Positions 21,826-32,545 of a stretch of DNA of 64,000 nucleotides are shown here, piece after piece. The stretch's first letter is position 1. Each line of letters starts with the position of its first letter. Position numbers and translations under genes: made by a program. The stretch covers positions 61,406,711 to 61,470,710 of the forward strand of contig OZ024877.1 of the NCBI GenBank assembly GCA_964017185.1, written 5' to 3'. A model generated the notes under the pieces. The model saw only the letters and a list, made by a program, of their open reading frames with translations. It had not been told where the DNA came from and did no database searches. Source of the stretch: Rugalucina vietnamica. Its lineage: Eukaryota > Mollusca > Bivalvia > Lucinida > Lucinidae.

Positions 21826-22730
21826 ACCCAGCTAACGACCTAAGATATTCCCGTTTCTTTTTGTAATTATAAAACTTAAAAACTTAAAACTTGATTCAAA
21901 CACGGCTCAAGCGCGGCAATTATTTAACGTTGACTTCTGATTTCTACCGTGTGAACATTTAATCTTAATATGACTGAGATGCAAACCTTTTAAATTCATA
22001 TTTTCTAATAATTACACACGGAAAGAAACGCTAAATACATATTATACTAAATTAGAAACAAACATCAATTAATGAACAAAAATATTTTGAAATTAAGTTG
22101 AAAGCTATATGAAATATTTTGACATTAATTTGCACAAGTTTTTGTACATCAAATCGTTTAGCTTATTAAAGAAATAGTGTTTTAATAAGTGCAGCTTAAG
22201 TCCCTAGAATCTATTTGAAACTTTGAAGAAAAAATGAGTAATTGAGTCCTAGTGCTACACGTTGAAGACGGAACAGTCTACCTTGCCTATTGCAGGAAAA
22301 TAATCGGTGTATGTATAAAATATTGGATCTGTCATTTCTGTTATGGGAATTTTCATTGGAAGTAAATTGCAAAACGGCAAATCAGATGCTTTCAATACAA
22401 CAAAGCGTATTGTCAAGGACCGTTTTGCAATATTTGCGTAATGCACTATATTGCTGCAGCCCTATACCTATGTACATGTTCCTTTCGTACAAAAATCTTC
22501 CTTTCGCGAAAGGAACCTTACTTTTGCTGTTAAGCTATACCCAATAAAAACGACACTGTTTCAGGTCTTTTGACAAGTCAGTACGTGCAATAGCCTGTTC
22601 CCTGCTACTCAACTGACTTTGGCATCAAATGTACTTAAGAATCCTTAGATACTGCAACGTTATCCATTTTTGACGACCAGACTCCAGTATGGGGAGGCCC
22701 AGAATCGAAAAGATGCGGAGCCGGACGGCC
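21241..22730. other. Non-coding, unassigned
   Basis: Contains an (AG)n microsatellite at 21794-21824. Short frames at 22255-22547 overlap on opposite strands and lack any known domain. Confidence 0.35.
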
Positions 22731-22738
22731 AGATCCAT

Positions 22739-22853
22739 TCCCAGCGGGCACATGACGTAAAAATGACATAATACCAACGTCGATGCGACGTCATGACGTA
22801 TCGACGTCGATCTGACGTCATTCTGACGTCATGTGCCTGTTGGGTTCTGCCAT
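22739..22853. mobile_element. Palindromic MITE-like element rich in TGACGT motifs
   Basis: Ends CCCAGCGGGCACATGACGT and, inverted, ACGTCATGTGCCTGTTGGG. The interior holds at least six ACGTCA/TGACGT motifs, including full TGACGTCA at 22812 and 22823. TGACGTCA is the CREB/ATF consensus; whether it binds anything here is unknown. Confidence 0.5.
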
Positions 22854-23215
22854 GAAAAAGGGTGTAAGCTTTACGACATTGTAACACGCTAAGGTAATAG
22901 AACTGACAAATTTAGTATTAATATTTCATGCCAAATGCCTTGAGCAGTTATTTTGGGTCAAACTGAATACAAATGTATATCAATATCGGGTTAAGTTGGA
23001 AATGTCTATTAGGAAGATATTCTGAAACTTTTTAAATATACGTAAAACGAAATAAAGTCACTGACTGAGGGACCTCACTGTTATTTTGATAACAGGAGTC
23101 CGGGACTCCTAGAAAAGACAAGGTATTTTTTTAAAATAAAAATTGTCCCAGAAAGCTGTGGCAAAATTTAAAAGACCTTGGTTACAAAAACAAGACTAGA
23201 GGACCATTGGTCCTG

Positions 23216-25026
23216 TAGCTCACCTGAGAGATTATGACATTGTAAGCTCATGAGATTTAAATTAATTGAGACTCGACCAATGAAAGTCTATGCATGGACA
23301 CTATTGAACCCCGGGGCATGGCCAAATTTGACCCAGGGGCATGACTGGCACAATTTATAATGGGGACTACCAAACATTGCTACATACAAAATATAGAAGC
23401 TCTGGGCCTTTTGGTTTCAGAGAAGAAGATATTTTTAGTTTTTCCCATTGTAAGTCTATGGAGACTATCTACCCCCGGGGCGTGGCCAAATTTGGCCCCA
23501 GGGGCATGGCTGGCACAATTTATGTAGAGGACCATAAGCCATTGCCACATACAAAATATCAAAACTGTGTGCCCTGTGGTTTCAGAGAAGAAGATTTTTT
23601 TTCCAATAGCAAGTCTATTGAGACTATCAACCTCCGGGGCCTGGCCAAATTTGACCCCAGGGGCATGAATGGCACAATTTATGTAGAGGACAATTAGCCA
23701 TTGCTACATACCAAAAATCAAAGCTGTGGGCCTAGTGGTTTCAGAGAAGAAGATTTTTTAGTTTTTCCTATTGTAGGTCTGTAGGAGACTATCGACCCCC
23801 GGGGCGTGGCCAAATTTGTCCCCGGGGACATGATTGGCACAATTTATGTAGAGGACCATTAGCCATTGCCACATACAAAATATCAAAGCTGTGGGCCCTG
23901 TGGTTTTAGAGAAGAAGATTTTTTATTTTTTTTCCCATAGTAAGTCTATGGAGACTATCAACCCCCGGGGCGTGGCCAAATTTGACCCCAGGGGCATGAA
24001 TGGCACAATTTATGTAGAGGACCATTAGCCATTGCTACATACCAAATATCAAAGCTGTTGGCCTAGTGGTTTCAGAGAAGAAGATTTTTTTAGTTTTTTT
24101 CCTATTGTAGGTCTATGGAGACTATCGACCCCCGGGGCGTGGCCAAATTTGACCCCAGGGGCATGATTGGCACAATTTATGTAGAGGACCATTAGCCATA
24201 GCCACATACAAAATATCAAAGCTGTGGGCCCTGTGGTTTCAGAGAAGAAGATTTTTTATTTTTTTCCCATAGTAAGTCTATGGAGACTATCAACCCCCAG
24301 GGCGTGGCCAAATTTGACCCCAGGCGCATGAATGGCACAATTTATGTAGAGGACCATTAGCCATTGCTACATACCAAATATCAAAGCTGTGGGCCTAGTG
24401 CTTTCAGAGAAGAAGATTTTTTTAGGTTTTTCCAATTGTAAGTCTATGGAAACTATCCAACCCTGGGGCGTGGCCAAATTTGACCCCAGGGGCATGGATG
24501 GCAAAATTTATGTAGAGGACCATTAGCCATTGCCACATACCAAATATCAAAGCTGTGGGCCCTGTGGTTTCAGAGAAGAAGATTTTTTAATTTTTTTTTC
24601 CATAGTAAGTCTATGGAGACTATCGACCCCCGGGGCGTGGCCAAATTTGACCCCAGGGGCATGAATGGCACAATTTATGTAGAGGACCATTAGCCATTGC
24701 TACATACCAAATATCAAAGCTGTGGGCCTAGTGGTTTCAGAAAAGAAGATTTTTTTAGTTTTTCCCATTGTAAGTCTATGGGACCTATCTGTTGCCATGG
24801 AAACCACAATTTTGATACAATCTGCTCCAAAACCTAATACCATCAATCCCCCAACCCAATTATGGTTCACATTAAATTTGATCAAGATCGGCCTACTAGC
24901 TTCAGAAATATTCTTCTTTGAAATTGTGGACGGACGACGGACGGACGACGGACGGACGACGACGGACGACGGATGCCTGCCTATTCTATAAGCTCACCTG
25001 TGAGCCTTCGGCTCAGGTGAGCTAAA
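23216..25026 (+). mobile_element. Pearl/HINE-like element with dimeric ~165-bp core array
   Basis: Inverted ends TAGCTCACCTGAG and CTCAGGTGAGCTA. About nine core units (23290-24790) are built on 'GGGGCGTGGCCAAATTTG', 'GGCACAATTTATGTAGAGGA' and 'GGTTTCAGAGAAGAAGAT'. A unique right arm follows, then a GGACGACGGAC microsatellite (24930-24972) and a terminal hairpin with TTCG loop (24989-25026). Core repeats, microsatellite and terminal hairpin match Helentron-associated 'pearl' elements of bivalves (inference). Open frames inside simply follow the repeat. Confidence 0.7.
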
Positions 25027-25029
25027 AAA

Positions 25030-26018
25030 CGATTCTTCAAATTTTGTCTTGACGATAGATGAACAAAATTGTCATGATCAAAAGACTATTGCAAATTATT
25101 TTAATGACTTTTTCACGACAGTGGCAGATAAACTTGTGCAAAAGCTACCTTTGGGTAAAAAACATTATGATTGTAAGTCATCATTGCTGAGGGAATTTTA
25201 TAGTAACAATGAAAGGGAAGATTCTCATTTGAAACACGTGTCTGAGGAGTTTGTCTTCAAGGAACTCAACCAGTTAAACTCTTATAAATGCACTGGCTTA
25301 GATGAAATTCCAGCAAAATTCTTAAAGGAAGGGACTTCCTTCCTAAAATTACCAGTCACGTTTCTTGTGAACATGTTAATTTCAGATAACTGTGTGCCAG
25401 ATGCTATGAAAATTGCTAGGGTCAAGCCGTTGTATAAGAAAAATAGTAATTTGGATGTTGGCAATTATAGACCGGTGAGCATTTTGAGTGTCGTTTCAAA
25501 AATTCTTGAAAAGGCTATTTATATACAGCTTGAAGCATATTTGGTAAAAAATAATATTATATACAATTACCAGTCTGGGTTTAGAAGTTCATTCTCTACA
25601 GACACCTGTCTCATTCATTTGTTGGATCATATTAAAATGAAAAATGCAGAACAAGGATAACTGCTGATATTTTTGCGGATTCGAACTTGCTCATGTTGAA
25701 ACTAGGGTTAAACAGTTGAGACTAAATCATGTGCACAAAATTTTCTACAACTTATGTCCTACATATATGAAGGAGAATTTTGTTCCTCTTAGTGACGTAC
25801 ATCAGCATAATACACGGTCTAGAGGATATAATTTTTCAGTTCCTCTCTGTCGAAGTGTTGACAACACGACTTTTCATCATACAGGTATTAAAGATTGGAA
25901 TTCTCTTCCGCAATGGTTGAAAGAGCAAGAAAAACCTCAAAGATTCAAACAATCTCTAAAAAAGTTTTTAATTGAGCAATTCCGTGAAACTGAGCAAAAC
26001 GATGTTTTGTTTTATTGA
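25030..26018 (+). pseudogene. LINE reverse transcriptase with internal deletion
   Basis: 25049-25660 (203 codons) carries RT N-terminal motifs: YKCTGLDEIPAKFLKE, VKPLYKKNS, NYRPVSILSVVSKILEKAIY, YQSGFRSSFSTDTCL. The core with the FADD catalytic motif is missing. 25716-26018 resumes with the C-terminal part, ending in IKDWNSLPQWLKE and a short tail. About 350 codons are lost between them. The 5' part is cut by the pearl-like element ending at 25026. It is a jockey/CR1-group type by motif order. Confidence 0.7.
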
Positions 26019-26775
26019 TGTACTGGAAATTCTTTTAGTTTCAACAGTTTTTGCTGTATGTTTGCTCGTAGTTATAATATATATAAATGTGATTTATAGA
26101 AGTCAAGAGCACCCTTAGCTTTGATTAATAACTTGAACTCTTGTGTTCAATATTATCCTGCCTCTCCCGTGCCAACATTTTCTTTTTTTTCAAATGGACC
26201 CCATTGGAAATAAGCCTTATGGCTTTATGGGCAATCCAAAGGTCTTAAGATCATACATCTCAATCTGCGTTAAGTGGATATAGGTGCTGGCATCTCATTC
26301 CACTATTTGATTTAGCACAAAAATATTATTAATCATGCAAGTGTGCTCTTAATGATTAGTAAATGAGTTTTTACACATATATATACTCAAAACATAATTG
26401 AACATATCAAATGACATACTATCAATTGTAGAATCAGTTAAAGATAGTAGTGTGGTTAGGTACATGTATGCTTGAGTGCAGCAATGCTGTGTGGGTGAGG
26501 GTCTTATCTGCTAGACCAGACCTAGAGTGTGTGTACTGGACATCAAAATAAGTACCTTTTGTAGCCATAGCCTTTCTATGACATCTGTCTAGTATACAAT
26601 GTCCATGGTCAATAAGGGTTGATCCCTTCAAAAAAGGTATCTCTATTTGGCAAGTCACCAGATTGACTTGAAGTCTCATTACTTAAAGATTGGCACTTTT
26701 GAACAATGTAAACAACGTTTTACCAATAATTTAGGATTAAGAAACAACCGAAACAAAAAAATCCTAATCACGCTG
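26019..26775. other. Non-coding, unassigned
   Basis: Probably LINE 3' sequence near 26019-26100, then AT-rich DNA. No gene or clear repeat seen. Confidence 0.3.
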
Positions 26776-27010
26776 TTATCGTGTTATTATGACAAGACAT
26801 CATGTTATTATGACAAGACATCATGTTATTATGACAAGACATCAGCTATTATGACAAGACATCATGTTATTATGACAAGACATCATGTTATTATGACAAG
26901 ACATCATGTTATTATGACAAGACATCATGTTATTATGACAAGACATCATGTTATTATGACAAGACATCATGTTATTATGACAAGACATCATGTTATTATG
27001 ACAAGACATT
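26776..27010 (+). repeat. 21-bp minisatellite, ~11 copies
   Basis: Unit TGTTATTATGACAAGACATC plus A, nearly perfect, with one 20-nt unit near 26843. Because 21 is divisible by three all frames stay open, creating the spurious repeat peptide YYDKTSC. Confidence 0.95.
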
Positions 27011-27443
27011 TGATCCTAAAGCAGTCTTAGGTCGTCGTGTCTTAATTTCTTGATTCAGCGATTTTGACTTGTTCCTTGACACTCAGTTGGTAAATTTACA
27101 TACTTCTTTTAGATTATGAATGAGTATGACCAGACCTTTGACCCTAAAGTACTAATATGTCGCCGTGGCCTAATTTCACGGTTCAGTGATTCGGTTTTAT
27201 ATCAAAACACGCAGTGGGTATTTGATCATATTTTTTTCAGATTATGAGTAAAAAGGTACAAGTAGGCAAAGATCAGGAAAAGGCGCAATCAGAAAAAGAT
27301 TCCCACTCCAAAAACCGACGTGGGAAAAAACCAAACTAACAAACAGGTATGAATAGACGTTTGGCTCTAAAGTACTTATAGGTCAGTGTGACCTTATTTC
27401 ACGGTTCAGTGATTTTGTCTGGTAACTAGGCACTCAGTTGGTA
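27011..27443 (+). repeat. ~125-bp tandem repeat interrupted by a PLE-A 3' end
   Basis: Three diverged units share 'CTAAAGTACT.ATAGGTC', 'TTTCACGGTTCAGTGATT' and 'CACTCAGTTGGTA'. Between units two and three sits a 97-bp minus-strand PLE-A terminus (27252-27348). Confidence 0.55.
27252..27348 (-). mobile_element. PLE-A 3' end, ~97 bp
   Basis: Only the last ~97 bp of the family are present, beginning at the standard terminus. Confidence 0.7.
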
Positions 27444-27445
27444 TA

Positions 27446-27757
27446 GGAAGGTACAAGTAGGCAACGATCAGGAAAAGGCGCTATCAGAAAAGGATTCCCA
27501 CTCCAATATCCGATTCGGGAAAAAACAAAATAACAATAAGGTACTTATACCATGAAAAGATTTCGTCAGCCGAATAAGCAGCTATTTTCCCAATAAGTGG
27601 CCTCTCAGTTACCTAATCTTAACTAAAATATGATAACATACACAAGGCGCCAACAGCACACAAAAAAAATTAAACACCAAGACATAAAACAATAAGAACC
27701 ACCACAGAAGTATCGCCTTGGAACGATCAGTAATATATAATTACTGGCGGGATTAAA
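27446..27757 (-). mobile_element. PLE-A 3' end, 5'-truncated, diverged
   Basis: Minus-strand 3' region with many substitutions relative to the copy starting at 27792; about 35 bp of unrelated sequence separates them. Confidence 0.7.
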
Positions 27758-28416
27758 GTAAGAACAGAGGGATCAGGAATCCGGCTTTACAGGAAGGTAC
27801 AAGTAGGCAAAGATCAGGAAAAGGCGCAATCAGAAAAAGATTCCCACTCCAAAAACCGAGGTGGGAAAAAACCAAACTAACAATCAGGTACTTATACCAT
27901 GAAACATATCGTAAGCCGAATGAGCAGCTATTTTCCCAATAGGTGGCCACTCAGTTACCTTAACTTAACTAAAAATATGAAAACATACATAAGGCGCCAA
28001 CAGCACAAAAAAAAATTTATACACAAAAACATAAAATAAAAAGAACCACCACAGAATTATCGACTTGGAACGATCAGTAACACAAAGTAACTGGCGGGCT
28101 TAAACCGGTTTTACATGGCCATAACCTCACCCTCAGCTTCTGCAGTGGTTCATAACATTTAGTTAGTTATTCGGTCCTCGTGGTGAATCTCTAACTAGTC
28201 AATGAATCATCAAGAACAAACAAATAAATCATGATAAACATCCTGATGAATCAAAAACCAGGACTCACAGACTGAGTAAGCTGCCCGACGATGGAGACCC
28301 CTGGGCGCCGAATAACCTACTAACTCCGGAGCAAAAGAAAAACACCAGTTGGACCCCGGAGGGCCAAGCAACAGACAAGAAGCTCCGGCCCCAACCAACT
28401 AAAATGAATAGCTCGT

Positions 28417-29504
28417 CGTGCTTCTTATGGTGTATACATTTCGCAACTTATTAGGTTTGCTAGAGTCTGCAATCATGTTACAGACTTCAACGCTCGAAAT
28501 AAATGTTTAACGGCAAAACTTCTCCAACAGGGCTATCGGTATCATAAACTTCGAAAAACCTTTTCTAAATTTTATCGTAGACACTATGAATTGATTTCCA
28601 AATATAATGTTGGGTTAAAGACACTTTTAAGTGAGGGCCTTTCGGAACCTGAATTTTATGGTGACTTGGTTTACAAATTAAAGAAACTTAAAGGAATAAA
28701 TGATTTTTCTCTTCAGTTCGGAAAAATCATATCACGTTACAGACGTATAGGTTATAACTTGAATGTTATGCGACAGTCTGCATGCTTAGTTTTTAACCCA
28801 ATCATGGTTGATAACTATGCTGCCTTCTTTAACTGCACGCCGGTGGGTCGGGCGTCAGACTCTATGATGGCCCCGACTTAAAGCTATTCATTTTAGTTGG
28901 TTGGGGCCGGAGCTTCTTGCCTGTTGCTTGGCCCACCGGGGTCCAACTGGTGTTTTTCTTTTGCTCCGGAGTTAGTAGGTTATTCGGCGCCCAGGGATCT
29001 CCATCGTCGGGCAGCTTACTCAATCTGTGAGTCCTGGTTTTTGATTCATCGGGATGTTTATCATGATTTATTTGTTTGTTCTTGATGATTCATTGACTAG
29101 TTAGAGATTCACCACGAGGACCGAAGAACTAACTAAATGTTGTGAACCACTGCAGAAGCTGAGGGTGAGGTTAGGTACCTGTAAAACCGGTTTAAGCCCG
29201 CCAGTAACTTTGTGTTACTGATCGTTCCAAGTCGATACTTCTGTAGTGGTTCTTTTTGTTTTATGTCTTGGTGTTTAAAATTTTTTGTGCTGTTGGCGCC
29301 TTATGTATGTTTTCATATTTTTAGTTAAGTTAAGGTAACTGAGTGGCCACCTATTGGGAAAATAGCTGCTCATTCGGCTTACGATATGTTTCATGGTATA
29401 AGTACCTGATTGTTAGTTTGGTTTTTTCCCACCTCGGTTTTTGGAGTGGGAATCTTTTTCTGATTGCGCCTTTTCCTGATCTTTGCCTACTTGTACCTTT
29501 TTAT
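28417..29504 (+). mobile_element. PLE-A copy nested in inverted orientation
   Basis: 5'-truncated inside the ORF: it begins with RRASYGVYISQLIRFARV-type codons (28417 on) and continues KLRKTFSKFYRRHYELISKY, RYRRIGYNLNVMRQ, GRASDSMMAPT and TAA at 28879-28881. The full 3' region follows to 29504. The ~155 C-terminal codons are open, so this copy is young. Confidence 0.7.
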
Positions 29505-29764
29505 GTCGGGGCCATCATAGAGTCTGACGCCCGACCCACCGGCGTGCAATTAAAGAAGGCAGCATAGTCATCAACCATGATTGGGTTAAAAACTAAGCAT
29601 GCAGACTGTCGCATAACATTCAAGTTATAACCTATACGTCTGTAACGTGTTATGATTTTTCTGAACTGAAAAGAAAAATCATTAATTCCTTTAAGTTTCT
29701 TAAATTTGTAAACCAAGTCACCATAAAATTCAGGTTCCGAAAGGCCCTCACTTAAAAGCGTCAG

Positions 29765-29915
29765 CGTCGGCTGCAGCAAAATGTCTGGCTTTCGCTGCCA
29801 GTTTTATAAAGAGTCACTGATGAAGGTTCATTACCCGAAATTGTACAATATGGCTCATCTTCTAGCTTTGTATTTTTACTGCTTCCAAAGGATCTAACAA
29901 TTATATTTATTTAAC
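29765..29915 (+). mobile_element. Hammerhead-bearing unit, 5'-truncated second copy
   Basis: Interrupts PLE-A coding sequence (between NVGL and the following TLLSEG codons on the minus strand). It matches the last ~145 bp of the 309-bp element at 10335-10643: same GCAGC...GCTGC hairpin, hammerhead, 'ACTGCTTCCAAAGGATCTAA' and A/T-rich end. It lacks the first ~165 bp. Confidence 0.6.
29811..29856 (+). ncRNA. Hammerhead ribozyme, slightly degenerate copy
   Basis: Stem I GAGTCA / TGGCTC (one G-U wobble), CTGATGA at 29817-29823, stem II AGGT / loop / ACCC with an A-C mismatch at its base, GAAA (29837-29840), stem III TTG-TA-CAA, cleavage expected after A29850. The catalytic core is intact, but stem II is weakened to three pairs. 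Confidence 0.7.
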
Positions 29916-30861
29916 CCAACATTATATTTGAAAATCAATTCATAGTGTCTACGATAAAATTTAGAAAATGTTTTTCGAAGTTTATGATACCGATAGCCCT
30001 GTTGGAGAAGTTTTGCCGTTAAACATTTATTTCGAGCGTTGAAGTCTGTAACATGATTGCAGACTCTAGCAAACCTAATAAGTTGCGAAATGTATACACC
30101 ATAAGAAGCACGACGAGGAACGTCACCATCCAAAAAAGGAAAATTTACTATATCAAAATCAAAGTCATCGCGCTTATCATAAATTTTAGAAGAAACAAAT
30201 CCATTTGCAACAGAAAGATGTAGATCTAAAAAGGGGGCTTCAGTATCTGAGATATTGGCTTTGTTCAACTGAAGTTCAGGTGGATAAATTTGATTGACCA
30301 TACCTTCAAAATAAGGGTTGTCAATGTTCAAAAGGCCATCGAGGTACCTAGATGTGGAATTAAAAGCCTCGATAACATCAGCTTGATTATCATGGTTAAG
30401 AGAATCCATGAAATCTCTTTCGTAGCAGTATAAAAATAAATCAGCTACGAGAGGTGCGCAATTTGTACCCATCGGAATTCCAACAATTTGTCTGTATAAC
30501 TTGGTCCCAAATCTAATATAAATATTATCAAGGAGATAGGATAAGGCGTCGCATACATTCTGACATGACCAAAGTGCATACCGACTTTGGTCAGAGGAAG
30601 TTAAAATAGCCTTTCTGTCATTACATGCCAAATAAAGTGAACCATAGTTTTAATGCCCCTTTGAAGGTCCACTCTATCAAATCCAGAAGTTTTTCTTTAA
30701 TTAGATTATGTGGTAATGTTGTATACAGAGTAGAAAAATCATATGTGGACAAGCTTGTCGCACGGAACCCTCTACACTTCAATTTACTGAGCACCTCACC
30801 AGAATTTTTAATTGACCAAAACCAATTTTTATTTGAAGTTTCATACACTGTCTCACAGTAT
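29894..30861 (-). pseudogene. PLE-A reverse transcriptase (broken)
   Basis: A first frame reads STYDFSTLYTTLPHNLI (RT motif A region), then a frameshift near 30625. The next frame, 245 codons (30631-29894), carries LLDNIYIRFG, VGIPMGTNCAPLVADLFLY, RYLDGLLNI, SDTEAPFLDLHLS and IYDKRDDFDFDIVNFP. Motif C is normally Y-x-D-D; here the second Asp codon reads GGC (Gly), which should abolish polymerase activity. GIPMGTNCAPL RTs are placed with Penelope-like elements from memory. No GIY-YIG endonuclease is visible in the window. Confidence 0.7.
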
Positions 30862-30946
30862 CCTAACCTCAGCTTCTGCAGTGGTTCGTAACATTTAGTT
30901 AGTTGTTCGGTCCTCGTAATTAATCTCTATCTAGTCAATGAATCAT

Positions 30947-31380
30947 CATGGATTATACTTCTTTCACAATATGTGTGAGACCTTTTAATCTTAGGTAGTT
31001 ATAGTTAATTTTAAGCCTTAGGTAGTTATAGTTAACTGTCATGGTTTAGTGACTTTGCCTTATATTAAGACAAAAATATATGAGCATAATGATTCGGTGT
31101 AAAACTTGAGATTGGCCTTGTGTTTGACAAAGGTATGAAGCAGTTGAGCACGCTTTCCAACGACATCGCTTATCCTCATTCTAATGCATGTGATATCCAA
31201 GTTGATTTTGAGGTAAAAGACCAAGGTTACCATATGCTCGTGATGTTTATACACATTTTGGAGCTTAAGTCCTGTATGCGACATGCCAAGTTTCAAGTTC
31301 AAAGGGCTTAGGTTCTGGATATTTTTAAAGGTGATCACCATATATGAGCATGGCAGCAATCTTAGACATGTGACCTGGAT
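30947..31380. other. Non-coding, unassigned
   Basis: A short duplication 'TTAGGTAGTTATAGTTAA' at 30991-31008 and 31019-31036. From about 31310 the sequence resembles pearl-like core units (CATATATGAGCATGGC). Confidence 0.35.
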
Positions 31381-31959
31381 TACTGATTAGCTTACCTGAG
31401 GTGAGATTAAAGGGTAGGCGTGATCAGGCGTCCGTCCGTGGTCGTCGTTCGTTCACACCTTCAAAGTATCTTCTCCTCTGAAACCGCTTGGCCAATCAAA
31501 GCCCAATTTTATAGGAATCCTCTATCATGTCTATAGGAAGGGGGAACGAAAGTATATATTAATAATCCAGGTCAGATGAAAAAATAACCGTTACGCCCAT
31601 ATTTGGTAAAAACATTTAAAAAAACTTCTGTAGGACCCAAATGCCTAGGATCTTGAAACTTGGCGTGAAGCATCAATGACTCGAGGTCCACAATGTATAT
31701 ATAATTTATGACCCTGGGATAACTTTGATTTTTTACGGCAATGTCAACGTTGGTTGCAAATGCATTCCAATAGAAATATTGGTCAAATGTAATTAACTAA
31801 GGGTAATATTGATGGTAGAAGGCAAATTGTCAGGAGATTTATGTTTATAAACAAATATTGTCCCAAAGGGATCGTCTGCCCTAGCCCCGGGTCTATATAC
31901 ATGTATATGTCAATGTACAAACATCTTCGTCTCTGAAAATGTGTTACAGTTGCTACTGT

Positions 31960-32120
31960 TTATTGTCCACAGAGAACAATTAGCGTTGCAATTGCAACGC
32001 GTATTGTCCACAGTGAACAATAAGCGTAGGAGCCGCAACGCTTATTGCCCATGGTGATCAATAAGCGTAGCAATCGCAACGCTTATTGTCCACGGAGAAT
32101 AATAAGCGTAGCAGCTGCAA
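31960..32120. repeat. Palindromic array, ACGCTTATTGT / ACAATAAGCGT
   Basis: About four units of ~45-52 bp. Each pairs ACGCTTATTGTCCAC with GTGAACAATAAGCGT, separated by short variable GTAGCNNNNGCAACG spacers. Related array at 32400-32545 and in the centre of the foldback at 35764-35997. Confidence 0.65.
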
Positions 32121-32399
32121 CATATATTCAGAGAAGATGATATTTTAAAAATCGGTTGCTCGGGTTAGTCGTTTTTCACTATGGAGCATATATAAATCAT
32201 GATCCTGGGATAACCTTGAACTACTTTACGGCAATGTCATTTTGGGTCGCCAATGCATTTGAATAGGGAAAATTGGTTAAATGTAATTAAATGGGGGAAA
32301 TATTGCTGGGAGTAGGCAAACAGAATTAAGATATATGCTTGCAAAACATTGTCCCAAGGGGATTGTCTGCTCTAGCCCCGGCTCTATATTAATGAACAC

Positions 32400-32545
32400 G
32401 TGTCCGTTGCAGTTGCTACTGCTAATTGTCCACAGTGAAAAATAGACGTAGCGATCGCAACGCTAATTGTCCACGGTGAACAATAAGCGTAGCACCAACA
32501 ACGCTTATTGTCCACGGTGAAGAAAAAGAGTAGTAACCGCAACGC
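32400..32545. repeat. Second ACAATAAGCGT palindromic array
   Basis: About three diverged units of the same palindrome with spacers such as GTAGCGATCGCAACG. Confidence 0.6.

Larger units (their letters stand above)
27792..30946 (-). mobile_element. PLE-A copy with an inverted PLE-A copy nested at its stop codon
   Basis: Reading the minus strand: 30946-30862 is a piece of the family's 3' untranslated sequence lying upstream of the ORF. 30861-29505 is RT coding sequence, ending at the stop codon. 28416-27792 is the 3' untranslated region, starting just after the stop. The sequence between (28417-29504) is a plus-strand PLE-A copy. So one copy appears to have inserted into another at the stop codon. 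3'-type sequence placed upstream fits the pseudo-LTR/tandem arrangement of Penelope-like elements (inference). Confidence 0.65.

Noticed and set aside
23341..23697. 118-codon ORF
   Set aside because: It simply follows the ~165-bp tandem repeats of the pearl-like element.
26776..27010. CRISPR-like array
   Set aside because: Contiguous 21-bp units with no unique spacers: a minisatellite in a eukaryotic genome.
28210..28260. Further hammerhead at a CTGATGA near 28251 (also ~41470)
   Set aside because: No GAAA after a second stem and no matching stem I; it is ordinary PLE-A 3' sequence.
28897..29085. 62-codon frame seen in two PLE-A copies just after the stop codon
   Set aside because: Present in the 3' untranslated region of near-identical young copies; no codon-level constraint can be judged and other copies have it broken.
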